The notes beneath the pieces were generated by a model that worked only from the letters and a program-made list of their open reading frames with translations, had not been told where the DNA came from and ran no database searches. 64,000 bases of DNA from Nostoc sp. TCL26-01 (GTDB lineage Bacteria; Cyanobacteriota; Cyanobacteriia; Cyanobacteriales; Nostocaceae): positions 6,166,809 to 6,230,808 of the forward strand of contig NZ_CP040297.1 of the NCBI RefSeq assembly GCF_013393945.1, in the 5' to 3' direction. Shown here in pieces: positions 8,152-16,118 of this stretch (positions are counted from its first letter, which is position 1; every line of letters begins with the position of its first letter). The position numbers were made by a program, and so were the translations under genes.

Positions 8152-8787
8152 TTATGCCGCAATTTTTTCCCGTACTTGGGAGACAAAATTAGACAGAATT
8201 TGCAAGCCGATGTTTGATGATTTTTCTGGGTGAAATTGTACTGCCATGAGGTTTTCATGAGCAATGGCAGCTGTGATAGTTTGCGTACCGTGGGTAACAG
8301 TTGCCGCCTTGATTTGTGCCTCAACTGGGTCAACATAGTAAGAATGGACAAAATATACCCAAGGTTGGGGTGGCAAATGCTCCCACAAAATACTTTTTTC
8401 CTGAGTTAGTTCCAGCTGATTCCAACCCATGTGCGGGATGGTAATTCCTGGTTCGGGAATAAACCGTCGCACTTTTCCTTTGACAATTCCTAGTCCTGGT
8501 TGAGTACCTTCGGCACTATATTCAAATAAAATTTGCAGCCCTAAACAGATACCTAAGAAGGGTTTACCAGATGCGATTGTATCTTTTATCGGCTGTTCTA
8601 AATCACGCGATCGCAAACTTTGCACTGCCGGATCAAATGCCCCCACTCCTGGCAGTAGCACTGCATCTGCTTGGGCTAATTCCTTATGCGAATGAGTAAC
8701 TTTAGGGGTAGCTCCAGCTTTTTCTAATCCTTTGCAAACTGAATGCAAATTTCCCATCTCGTAATCTACAACCGCAATAATCGGCAT
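8152..8787 (-). CDS. hisH: Imidazole glycerol phosphate synthase subunit HisH
   Basis: The glutaminase subunit of IGP synthase (histidine pathway), which hydrolyses glutamine and channels ammonia to HisF. The class I amidotransferase triad is visible: nucleophile Cys in GKPFLGICLGLQILFE (about residue 83), and His and Glu in AVQFHPEKS (about 192-194). I chose the ATG at 8787 (MPIIAVVDYEMGNLHSV) because it matches the family start and has AGGAG 8 bases upstream; the open frame continues 39 codons further without homology. 211 residues, normal length. Confidence 0.94.
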   Translation of the reverse strand: MPIIAVVDYEMGNLHSVCKGLEKAGATPKVTHSHKELAQADAVLLPGVGAFDPAVQSLRSRDLEQPIKDTIASGKPFLGICLGLQILFEYSAEGTQPGLGIVKGKVRRFIPEPGITIPHMGWNQLELTQEKSILWEHLPPQPWVYFVHSYYVDPVEAQIKAATVTHGTQTITAAIAHENLMAVQFHPEKSSNIGLQILSNFVSQVREKIAA

Positions 8788-8846
8788 TGACCTTTCTCCT
8801 AGTAAATTATTTGTGGAGGGTTTTTCTATTCTAAATAATATTTTCC

Positions 8847-9359
8847 ATGAAGAAAAGCATTCTATTAACTTCTTTTGACACTTGGTTAGAAGATCAAGAG
8901 TCAAATTCCTCTGATGATTTATTACTTGAAGTAACTAAACTTGACTCGCTACCATTTAATTTACATTTTTTACGCCTGTTACCTGTTGATACAAAGCTTG
9001 CCAGTTCTCTGGTGATGGCAAAAATAGAGGAAAATTACCCCGATCACATTATCTGTTGTGGCATGGCAGCAAGTCGAAAAAAATTAAGTGTAGAAGTCTG
9101 TGCCAGCCGTGGGGAAAGCCTTTTACACACCACAATTGATGTAGCACAATTACTGATAGGAGCAACGGCAACTGAGATTAGTAACGACTGCGGTAAATTT
9201 GTTTGCGAAGGTCTTTATTATTCTGTACTGGAATACTTAGGGCAAAATCAACTATCAACCCGATGTATCTTTATTCATGTGCCGATCTTGAATCAAGAAA
9301 ATTTGATGGAGATTTTGCATGATTTCTTATTAATTATTAACAATTTGGCACTCTTGTAA
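8847..9359 (+). CDS. Pyroglutamyl-peptidase I-like protein (peptidase family C15)
   Basis: A 170-residue protein of the C15 cysteine peptidase fold, which removes N-terminal pyroglutamate. All three catalytic positions are recognisable: Glu in LSVEVCASRG (about residue 91), Cys in GKFVCEGLYYSVL (about 132) and His in CIFIHVPILN (about 154). The opening ILLTSFDTW resembles the family start GF-x-PF with the usual Pro lost, and the glycine-rich loop after the first strand is altered. It is shorter than typical members (about 200-215), so specificity may differ. Divergent from hisH with about 60 bases between, so the promoters may overlap. Confidence 0.75.
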   Translation: MKKSILLTSFDTWLEDQESNSSDDLLLEVTKLDSLPFNLHFLRLLPVDTKLASSLVMAKIEENYPDHIICCGMAASRKKLSVEVCASRGESLLHTTIDVAQLLIGATATEISNDCGKFVCEGLYYSVLEYLGQNQLSTRCIFIHVPILNQENLMEILHDFLLIINNLALL

Positions 9360-9389
9360 AGTCGTTAGCGTCGGGAATCGGAGAAATAT

Positions 9390-9420
9390 AGTAGAGACGT
9401 AGCAGTGTTACGTCTCTACT
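9390..9420. repeat. Hairpin repeat, AGTAGAGACG family
   Basis: A 12-bp perfect inverted repeat AGTAGAGACGTA/TACGTCTCTACT with a 7-base loop. The same family recurs at 11611-11641. No T-tract follows, so it is a dispersed repeat more than a classical terminator. Confidence 0.75.
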
Positions 9421-9483
9421 GCAAAAATTTCGAGTAACCCTAATTTTCCCCTTGTCCGTTATAGCCAATCTCCAATCCCCTGT

Positions 9484-10845
9484 ATGTTGAATTTATTACT
9501 CAGTTTCCTTCTTGCTCAAACCACTCCCCCTGCACCACCACCAGCAGAAGTTGTGCAACCGCAACAAGTACGTCCATTACCAGGGCGATTGGATTCTATT
9601 CCGACATTTAATAGTAATAGTCCAGAATTAGTATTAAACGAGGGAATTTTACTTTCCACCTTTCCCGCAGCCGGGAAAAAAGTACCTTCAGCCCATTTGA
9701 ATTTTCCCTTTCGCGGACGATTTGATGTGTTTGCGCATCATGTTGCCAAAGCAGAACCACCAGAAAATTTACGCTCATTGTATTTGGGAATACTGTTGCA
9801 TAATCCAACTTCTCAACCAGTGAGAGTCAATGTGTTGCAAGGTGCAAGTTACTTAAGTCAACCGGATGCACCATTTATTGAATTACCTGCTTTTAGTCAA
9901 AATAATTTGGGTAATGTATTTGCGGGGCCAGGCGATCGCGTCATGTCTGATATCTTAAGAGGACGACGACAAAATATATTTCCTGCCCAAATTGTCATTC
10001 CTCCAGGGCAGAGTCAAATGCTCTTGAATCAACCCATTCCTGTAAAAGGATTGACACCACCTTTAAATGGGCGCTCAACTTTGGTACGGTTGCAGAGTAA
10101 TGGCACAGTCTATGTAGCTAGTTTGGCATTGTTTGCGCGAACTAATCCCGATGGTAGTGAACGTGCGCCTACCCTAGCAGAGTGGCAAAATTTACTAGAT
10201 AACGGTGATGTGTCTAGTCCACGAGATAAAACACCCACTCCCTTAGAAGAAACAGGTAAACCCAGAGTTTATGGACGAGTTGCAGGTGTGGGAGATGGCG
10301 CACAATGGCGTGCTTTCATCGTCGATAACCCCAAAGCTAAATTTTTAACAATCCCCCAGCCAGGACAGGCTTTTTCCTACGCTTTAAGTACCTTGCATGG
10401 GGGAACACTAGGAACAGGGCAAATTCAGAGTGCGCGTCTATTGGTGCGCTATCCTGACACTGCTTATCGCGCTCATGGTAATTATGGGATTCAATATAGT
10501 TTGAAATTACCTTTATATAACAGTAGTCCTCAATCTCAAACGGTGAGTGTATCTGTGCAAACTCCCATCAAAGAAGATCAATTAACGCAACCAGGGTTAC
10601 GCTTTTTCACCACACCAGCACGTCAAGTCTTCTTCCGGGGGACTGTCCGGGTACGTTACCGAGATGAGCAAGGTAAATCCCAAACTCGATTTATTCATTT
10701 AGTCCAGAGGAGAGGACAACCAGGAGAACCCCTAGCTACATTAAACCTGAAAACAGGCGATCGCCGACTAGTAGAAGTAGACTTTCTCTATCCCCCAGAT
10801 GCGACACCACCGCAAGTATTAACAGTAGCCACTCAAGCTAATTAG
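9484..10845 (+). CDS. DUF3370 domain-containing protein
   Basis: A 453-residue protein with a short hydrophobic N terminus (MLNLLLSFLLAQ) that is probably an export signal, then a proline-rich stretch. The remainder matches the cyanobacterial DUF3370 family: ELVLNEGILLSTFPAAG, the GRFDVFAHHVAKAE block and many beta strands. Function is unknown; the export signal suggests a periplasmic or envelope location. The next gene follows after 10 bases and may be co-transcribed. DUF3370 proteins are largely restricted to cyanobacteria, to my knowledge. Confidence 0.8.
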   Translation: MLNLLLSFLLAQTTPPAPPPAEVVQPQQVRPLPGRLDSIPTFNSNSPELVLNEGILLSTFPAAGKKVPSAHLNFPFRGRFDVFAHHVAKAEPPENLRSLYLGILLHNPTSQPVRVNVLQGASYLSQPDAPFIELPAFSQNNLGNVFAGPGDRVMSDILRGRRQNIFPAQIVIPPGQSQMLLNQPIPVKGLTPPLNGRSTLVRLQSNGTVYVASLALFARTNPDGSERAPTLAEWQNLLDNGDVSSPRDKTPTPLEETGKPRVYGRVAGVGDGAQWRAFIVDNPKAKFLTIPQPGQAFSYALSTLHGGTLGTGQIQSARLLVRYPDTAYRAHGNYGIQYSLKLPLYNSSPQSQTVSVSVQTPIKEDQLTQPGLRFFTTPARQVFFRGTVRVRYRDEQGKSQTRFIHLVQRRGQPGEPLATLNLKTGDRRLVEVDFLYPPDATPPQVLTVATQAN

Positions 10846-10855
10846 AGGATGACTT

Positions 10856-11608
10856 ATGCTCAAACAACAGATTAAAAAAATTTTGAATGCTTCTGGATAC
10901 ACTCTCTATCAAACAAAGAAAATGCCCTATGGATGTGTTCTCCAGGAAGATATTGCTAGAATATCACCTGATTTGACGATAAAGACTATTTTTGATGTCG
11001 GGGCTAATAAAGGGCAAACAACCCTGAAATATCGTAGACAATTTCCGGAAGCTAAGATTTTCTCTTTTGAACCAGTTAGTCAAACCTTTGAAGCCTTAAA
11101 AGCAAATGTTGGTGTTACTCCTAATGTGTCTTGTTTCAATTTAGCCCTGGGAGAAGAAAACAAGCAGGAGCAGATGTTAGTACAAGGGACATCAGGTTCT
11201 AACTCAATTGCTAATGTTAGTCAGGTGAATTCTCCAGCCGAACAATCTCTGGAGACTGTGCATATCAAGACATTAGATCGGTTTCTGGAAGAAAATAATC
11301 ACATTGAACAGATTGACCTATTGAAAATAGATACAGAAGGTTATGAGTGTCAAGTTTTAAGAGGTGCAGAAGCAACTTTACGCGCTGAAAAAATTTTCTA
11401 CATTTTCATAGAAGTTACTTTTCGTCAGCAAGACCATCAGCACACGCATTTTTCTACAATTAGTGAGATACTAGCAGACTATAATTTTAATTTCGTCGGA
11501 TTATACGACGTATATCCCTTTTGGGGAGGCGGAAATGCTATTGATTACTGTAATGCCCTATTTAAAAGGTGGGAGAAAGGCAAAAATTTAAAGCTTTGGC
11601 AACAATAG
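10856..11608 (+). CDS. FkbM family methyltransferase
   Basis: A 250-residue SAM-dependent methyltransferase. Motif I is IFDVGANKGQTTLKYRRQFP (about residues 43-62), followed by FSFEPV, and the family block LLKIDTEGYECQVLRGAEA lies at about 157-175. FkbM-type enzymes O-methylate sugars, polyketides or other small molecules; the substrate cannot be inferred. SD-like GAGGA precedes the ATG. It follows the DUF3370 gene closely and ends just before a hairpin repeat. Confidence 0.88.
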   Translation: MLKQQIKKILNASGYTLYQTKKMPYGCVLQEDIARISPDLTIKTIFDVGANKGQTTLKYRRQFPEAKIFSFEPVSQTFEALKANVGVTPNVSCFNLALGEENKQEQMLVQGTSGSNSIANVSQVNSPAEQSLETVHIKTLDRFLEENNHIEQIDLLKIDTEGYECQVLRGAEATLRAEKIFYIFIEVTFRQQDHQHTHFSTISEILADYNFNFVGLYDVYPFWGGGNAIDYCNALFKRWEKGKNLKLWQQ

Positions 11609-11610
11609 CA

Positions 11611-11641
11611 AGTAGAGACGTTGCATTGCAACGTCTCTACT
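11611..11641. repeat. Perfect hairpin repeat, AGTAGAGACG family
   Basis: AGTAGAGACGTTGCA, one T, then its exact complement (15+1+15). It is the second copy of the family at 9390 and lies 2 bases after the FkbM stop, so it may also act as a 3' end barrier. Confidence 0.8.
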
Positions 11642-11692
11642 TCATTTATGTGTATCATGACTAGCACCCATCCTATTATTGCCAACGAAGCG

Positions 11693-11778
11693 GTCTAATG
11701 GTGAAGTGCAGTGGCCGCAGACAATCTTGAGAACCACATCAGCAGCTTTCATCCGTCCTCTGCCACGCAGTGTTAGCT
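11693..11778 (-). other. attC-like integron recombination site 1
   Basis: Read on the minus strand, this 86-bp site begins AGCTAAC (R'' box) and ends ATTAGAC (R' box; consensus GTTRRRY with the first base changed). The inner arms GTGGCAGAGG and CCACTGCACTTC pair except for one extra G in the left arm, the extrahelical base expected of attC. It aligns with the site at 12479 over its full length (AACGAAG, TGAAGTG, CCGTCC blocks). It follows the toxin gene on the same strand, where an attC site should be. Functional status is inference. Confidence 0.6.
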
Positions 11779-11785
11779 GGCGATG

Positions 11786-12175
11786 CTACTCTAGGCACTG
11801 AAATTCCTGTTCACCTCTCAATTTGCCATCGAAGCTTATTGTTTCTGTGCAACCTGCCTGTTGAGATACTGCCCCAATCAGATAATCAGAAAAATCAGCC
11901 TTGCCCTGCTTGTATCGCCGTAGGGCTTGGTCAACCGTCGATCGGTTTTCAAATTCAAAGGCTGCACTATGCAACATAGCCTCTAGAACATTGATAATCT
12001 CGTCCTTGCGAAAGCCGTAGTTTGCTCCCCTAAGCACCCAAACCAACTCACACAGAACGATATTGGTGATAAAGCAAGGCTGATTCTGCTGAATGATCGT
12101 AACAGTCTGCTGCCATTGCTATTCATCATCTCTGGTGAGATATCGAACGAGGATATTGGTATCAAGTCCAATCAT
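11786..12175 (-). pseudogene. VapC-like PIN-domain toxin with in-frame TAG at codon 19
   Basis: The frame reads MIGLDTNILVRYLTRDDE, then TAG (12119-12121), then QWQQTVTIIQQNQPCFITN and on through ELVWVLRGANYGF to the C-terminal PIN motif DFSDYLIGA and SFDGKL. Acidic PIN residues are present (D5, the Glu before LVWVL, the Asp of DFSDY and SFD). Apart from the single TAG the 130-codon frame is intact. PIN toxins are ribonucleases neutralised by the antitoxin encoded 14 bases upstream, with overlapping ends. Either a recent nonsense inactivation or read-through; re-initiation at a downstream TTG would lose the first catalytic Asp. Confidence 0.8.
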
Positions 12176-12407
12176 TCGCACCCTCAGAGATGGCTGTTTC
12201 CATATCCTCAAGGGACGCTCGTTGAATGCCAGGGCGATAGAGGATGCCGGATAAAACTTCTACAGCAACGTTGAGGGGAAAGAGCTTGACTTGACCGTCT
12301 TCGTCGATCACAAATTCGATTCGGCTGCCGCTCACTAGCTTGAGATGCTGCCGAATTTCGTCAGGCAGGGTAATTTGTCCGGTATTGGTCACTGTTGTAC
12401 TGAGCAT
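12162..12407 (-). CDS. AbrB/SpoVT-type antitoxin (VapB-like)
   Basis: An 81-residue protein. The swapped-hairpin AbrB fold is recognisable: TVTNTGQITLPDEIRQHLKL and SRIEFVIDEDGQVKLFPL. The C-terminal tail probably wraps the PIN toxin encoded just downstream, whose start lies inside the last codons of this gene. I prefer the ATG at 12407 to the upstream in-frame GTG at 12464, because homology begins there. The pair is bracketed by attC-like sites, as toxin-antitoxin cassettes are in chromosomal integrons. Confidence 0.8.
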   Translation of the reverse strand: MLSTTVTNTGQITLPDEIRQHLKLVSGSRIEFVIDEDGQVKLFPLNVAVEVLSGILYRPGIQRASLEDMETAISEGANDWT

Positions 12408-12478
12408 AGCTAGAATGGCTGCAAGTGAGCTTAATACCCAAATTTTAACTGATGCCATCACCACCTACAAACGAAGCC

Positions 12479-12564
12479 AGCTAACGGTGAAGTTGTGCGG
12501 CGACAGATAACCTCGAACTCCTACTGATCGCCTCTGTTCCGTCCCCACCAACGAAGTGTTGGAT
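12479..12564 (-). other. attC-like integron recombination site 2
   Basis: An 86-bp site, the same length as site 1. On the minus strand it starts ATCCAAC (exact RYYYAAC) and ends GTTAGCT. Left arm GTTGGTGGGG and right arm CCGCACAAC pair except for one extra G on the left, again the extrahelical base. It lies 3' of the BrnA-like gene and 5' of the VapB-like gene, both on the minus strand. About 100 bases on its far side, before 12670, show nothing else. Confidence 0.6.
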
Positions 12565-12669
12565 AGCGTCTTCATGGTATGGTAGAGAAGAATTATGAGT
12601 ACAGTCAGGTGCATTGGGGTTGTTATGCCGCTTCAATCTTCCTTCTCATAGGCAATCTCAACCTGTCTG

Positions 12670-12921
12670 TTATTGATGGGCTTCCATGTACGCTCGCAGC
12701 AATTGATTGATCTGTGTCTGATAACCTCGCCCTTGAGACTTAAACCACTCCAATACATCGCTATCAATGCGGAGTGTAACTTGAGCCTTGGCTTTTGTGG
12801 CAGGTAAACCTCGTCGCACTACTGCCTTAGCAAACATTTCTGGTGTAATCTCTGGACAGTCTGATAAGTCAATATCCTCATCACTCATTGCGTCTAATCG
12901 TTGCCAAGCTACAATAATCAA
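12670..12921 (-). CDS. BrnA-family antitoxin (orphan)
   Basis: An 83-residue protein with the BrnA pattern: DEDIDLSDCPEITPEMFAKA, then the ribbon-helix-helix VTLRIDSDVLEWFKSQGRGY and QTQINQLLRAYM. BrnA neutralises the ribonuclease BrnT and represses the brnTA operon. No BrnT frame (expected immediately upstream on this strand) is visible, so this is an orphan antitoxin or a regulator. Start: TTG at 12921, since homologues carry a similar WxRLDAMSDED lead; ATG at 12888 is the alternative. Confidence 0.75.
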   Translation of the reverse strand: MIIVAWQRLDAMSDEDIDLSDCPEITPEMFAKAVVRRGLPATKAKAQVTLRIDSDVLEWFKSQGRGYQTQINQLLRAYMEAHQ

Positions 12922-13022
12922 TTGTAGTTACAAATTGTCGTTACAGCTACTACCCCAAGTAATTTTGATTGTGATTGCCCTGCGAATAACTTCAAGCTGC
13001 TGCCCCAACCAAGAACTAAGCC

Positions 13023-13061
13023 AGCTAACGGCTAAGTTGAGTACAGTGCATTGGTGGGCTA
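13023..13061 (-). other. Truncated attC-like site 3
   Basis: On the minus strand the sequence ends CAACTTAGCCGTTAGCTGGC, matching the right end of attC-like site 2 (R' box GTTAGCT and L' core CAACTT). The left half is shortened or replaced by the 3' end of the methyltransferase gene. Weak by itself; its meaning comes from sites 1 and 2. Confidence 0.35.
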
Positions 13062-13916
13062 AGGTTTTTCTCCAGAGAATACGGCGTAGGCTCCTAAGCC
13101 AGATTTAACTAACTTATATTGGACAATTCCGGCACAATTATTTTTCTCTAAAATTGCTAAAGTGCGTGAATGGGGTTTAAAAATTTTCAAGATTCGTCTG
13201 AGTGGATAGATAAAACTACAAAGCAGATATATCCTTCTAGCAGAGTGTAAGACTGCTTGGGTTTTATCCCAAAGCTCCACATTTTTAAAACCAATATCGT
13301 TCAGGTAATCTTTAAAGTCGCTGATTTTAGCAATATTAGGAATCGCTAAACCTTCATTAAACACATTCATCATTTCGACTTCATCGGTATGCTGAAAATC
13401 TCTACCTTGAAAGCCATCAGCAATGCCTAATCTCCCACCATGTTTAAGTAATCTAAATGCTTCTTGAAGAAAGTCTTGCTTTTGCTCTGCATAACAGACA
13501 CTTTCTATTGCCCAAACAACATCAAATGATTCATCTAAAAAGTTAGTATTTAAATAATTTTGCACTTGAAAATCTACAAGATGCTCAACATGGTTAGCTT
13601 TCGCCAGCTTTTTCGCCTCTTCGACTTGTTTTTCACTAATTGTAATGCCAATAACTTTAGCTTGAAAAGTCTTAGCTAGCCAAATTGTACTACCTCCGAC
13701 TCCACAACCAGCATCAAGAATGGTGTCACTCGCTTTGATGTTTAATTTATCAGCCAAGAATTTATTCGTATTAACTAGTGACTCACTAAAATTTTGAGTA
13801 TCTTTTTCCCAAAAGCCATAATGCAGAGCATAACTTTCTGAATTTCTGTACCAGTATTTTCGATAAATTGGTAAAGTATGGTCAAAATAATTGACTATTG
13901 TTTCAACACTATTCAT
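13059..13916 (-). CDS. SAM-dependent methyltransferase
   Basis: A 285-residue class I methyltransferase. Motif I is DTILDAGCGVGGSTIWLAKT (about residues 65-84), with VIGITISEKQVEEAKK as motif II and FDVVWAIESVCYAEQK as motif IV. The layout resembles tocopherol/sterol and cyclopropane-synthase-like methyltransferases that act on small lipophilic molecules; the substrate is unknown. It lies upstream of truncated attC-like site 3 on the same strand and could be a cassette-borne gene. Its own leader beyond 13916 is AT-rich. Confidence 0.82.
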   Translation of the reverse strand: MNSVETIVNYFDHTLPIYRKYWYRNSESYALHYGFWEKDTQNFSESLVNTNKFLADKLNIKASDTILDAGCGVGGSTIWLAKTFQAKVIGITISEKQVEEAKKLAKANHVEHLVDFQVQNYLNTNFLDESFDVVWAIESVCYAEQKQDFLQEAFRLLKHGGRLGIADGFQGRDFQHTDEVEMMNVFNEGLAIPNIAKISDFKDYLNDIGFKNVELWDKTQAVLHSARRIYLLCSFIYPLRRILKIFKPHSRTLAILEKNNCAGIVQYKLVKSGLGAYAVFSGEKP

Positions 13917-14256
13917 TTTTTATTGCTCTACTTGATTAATCATGTAAAGTAACAAAATAAAATCTCAATCCAAGATAGTGTAATTACTTAAAAGTTTTTT
14001 TTATAGATAAAAAATATCGTATATTTACCGTTTTTACATATAGCGTTGCTCGCTTGGATGACTCATATTGAGTTTTTACTAGCGTCATCTAGACAGGCAC
14101 ACAAAAAACCCATTACAATACCTCTTTTTTGCTATTGCCTATGCTCTCCATAGCTTTGGGGTTAGGGGATAAATACCAAACACTCATTAGTTCACCCGAA
14201 CTACTTTCTCCTACACCCTTTCTCGCGCATACCCCTATACCCTCAGCTATAAAACT

Positions 14257-14493
14257 TTAAATTGCAGCTTCTTCACGCTGACAGTCGAAAACAATCATGA
14301 ACGAAGCATTGGGGATGACTTGGCGTAGATGCTGTATGTAACCATCTGCATCAGAACGACTGCGAAAACGAGCGATAATCTCTCTATTGGCATCAGGAAG
14401 TAAACGTGCGATCGCCCAAGAATTTAAACGCTGCTTATAGGCGTTTGGCAATGCTTCCGAGTCTGTTGCTTTGTATTCAGTATTTTGTGGCAT
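14257..14493 (-). CDS. Small hypothetical protein
   Basis: A 78-residue protein starting at MPQNTEYKATDSEALPNAYK. It resembles short cyanobacterial proteins whose body (WAIARLLPDANREIIARFRS) suggests an alpha/beta fold, ending FMIVFDCQREEAAI. No known function. The frame stays open to 14580 (GTG), but the ATG at 14493 is more natural. Confidence 0.6.
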   Translation of the reverse strand: MPQNTEYKATDSEALPNAYKQRLNSWAIARLLPDANREIIARFRSRSDADGYIQHLRQVIPNASFMIVFDCQREEAAI

Positions 14494-14580
14494 GATTATG
14501 TTAACCGTATTAAGTTTCAGTAAGGATGTTAGTGAATTTCTAGTGAGATATTCACTAACTCCTTTTTTATGATCTGCCAC

Positions 14581-15116
14581 CTTGTTATTCGATTATTTAA
14601 AAATTGTCAACACTGAGTAATATATGTTGTACTGAATCAGTTATAAATTTTAGTTGGCGATGAACCTGATAACCGGAAATTACCACTAGAAAAAGGAAAA
14701 AATCACAGTAGACTCATGTTTCGTTCACTAATCTTATTGTGCTTTTTGTATAAGTTAACAAACTTCCACTTAGTATTAGTAGTTTAATGTTTAGTTATGT
14801 ATTATATAACACTCTTCTTTGTGGAAATATCATCAAAAATGCTGAATTATCAAAAAATGTATATGATGCTATTTGCCGATTTTTAGTAAACAATCACTAA
14901 CAATCCCACATTGATAAATGAAGGTAATCCATGTGTGCGATTATACGCCAAATCCAATTTCGAGCAATCCGGAAAATTTGCTAATTTTAATCAAAATTTT
15001 AATAAGTAATCTCCAGAAAAATTGGATATGACAATGAGCAAGTTTTTTTAAGCTTGACCAATGTTTAGAGGTTCGATACAATTTCTGCATCAAATTATAC
15101 AATCTGCATCATAGCA
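14581..15116. other. AT-rich intergenic region
   Basis: 536 bases with no convincing frame on either strand and no strong inverted repeat. It probably holds the promoters of the small minus-strand gene and of the ATP-grasp gene. No RNA gene recognised. Confidence 0.5.
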
Positions 15117-16118
15117 ATGTCATTAGTAACATCAATAATTCAGAAAATAGCGCCTCAAATAGGTGCAGTTGTTGTTGTAGATCCAGAATATGAATTAGTA
15201 GGTCATATTACTTTTAAAAATGGTAAAACAGCATTTTTTAGTACAGCAAAGCTAAATATTAATGGTTTTGGTTCGGCAGAAATAGCTAAAGATAAAGGCT
15301 ATTCCAAATTTTTCCTCAAACATTTTGGCTACAAAGTGACGGAAGGGCAAACATTTTTTAGTCATAGATTATGTAAAAAACTCGATAATGCTAGAGATAT
15401 TGATGCTGGATTTGAGTATGCTAAGGAATTAGGCTTTCCGGTAATTATTAAACCTATTAATCTCAGTCAAGGTAGACTAGTTACCAAAATTCATCATAAA
15501 ACAGAATATTATCAGGTAGCTAGAAAAATATTCAGAATAAATTCAGGGCTAATTGTTGAAAGATTCTATACTGGTAAAGACTATAGAATTGTGGTGATAG
15601 ATGACGAAGTAGTTGCCGCATATCAAAGAATACCTTTGTCGGTAATTGGTGATGGTAAATCGAGTGTTTTGGAGTTAGTGCAACAAAAACAAGAATTTTT
15701 TCTCAAAAATATGAGAAAAATAATTGTAAATCTTGATGACTTTCGGATTCAACGCAAACTAAAAAAACAAAAGCTGAATTTTCAGAGTATTGTTCCTCAT
15801 GGCAAGATTATCTATCTTTTAGACAATGCTAATTTATCTAGTGGTGGTGAAGCAGTAGACGTTACAGAAAGCATCCATCCAGATTTTCAGAAATTAGCTT
15901 TAAATGTCACCAAAGATATGGGTTTAAGATTAATGGGGTTAGATTTGATGACTCAAGATATTACTAGACCAATGGTTGATTATGTCATTATTGAAATCAA
16001 CGGCGCTCCTGGTTTGACTCATTATGCTTCCATTGGCGATGTGCAAACCCAGAGAGTTGAGGGACTATATCTGAAAGTGCTACAGGAATTAGAGAAAGAA
16101 TACAATAGTAACAACTAA
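15117..16118 (+). CDS. ATP-grasp enzyme related to cyanophycin synthetase
   Basis: A 333-residue ATP-grasp protein. Seen: the Lys-bearing strand FPVIIKPINLSQGRLVTKI (about residues 104-122), VERFYTGKDYRIVVIDDEVV (about 148-167), GDGKSSVLELVQQK (about 180-193), and the metal-binding strand VIIEINGAPGLTHY (about 295-308). This pattern is shared by the ATP-grasp domain of cyanophycin synthetase and by RimK/GshF-type ligases, which join an amine to a carboxylate via an acyl phosphate. The Mur ligase half of cyanophycin synthetase is absent, so it is a stand-alone ligase; the substrate is unknown. Convergent with the next gene, ending at its stop. Confidence 0.8.
   Translation: MSLVTSIIQKIAPQIGAVVVVDPEYELVGHITFKNGKTAFFSTAKLNINGFGSAEIAKDKGYSKFFLKHFGYKVTEGQTFFSHRLCKKLDNARDIDAGFEYAKELGFPVIIKPINLSQGRLVTKIHHKTEYYQVARKIFRINSGLIVERFYTGKDYRIVVIDDEVVAAYQRIPLSVIGDGKSSVLELVQQKQEFFLKNMRKIIVNLDDFRIQRKLKKQKLNFQSIVPHGKIIYLLDNANLSSGGEAVDVTESIHPDFQKLALNVTKDMGLRLMGLDLMTQDITRPMVDYVIIEINGAPGLTHYASIGDVQTQRVEGLYLKVLQELEKEYNSNN

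Noticed and set aside
8788..8904. Upstream extension of hisH by 39 codons
   Set aside because: The extension overlaps the divergent gene start and lacks homology, while the ATG at 8787 has a good ribosome site.
12670..13058. BrnT toxin expected next to BrnA
   Set aside because: No frame upstream on the minus strand contains the BrnT pattern; the space is occupied by the truncated attC-like site and non-coding DNA.
12788..13108. Open frame of 106 codons on the plus strand
   Set aside because: It overlaps the BrnA-like gene antisense and attC-like site 3, and its protein shows no family pattern.
14581..15116. Riboswitch or structured leader before the ATP-grasp gene
   Set aside because: No paired stems or known aptamer core recognised in this AT-rich sequence.
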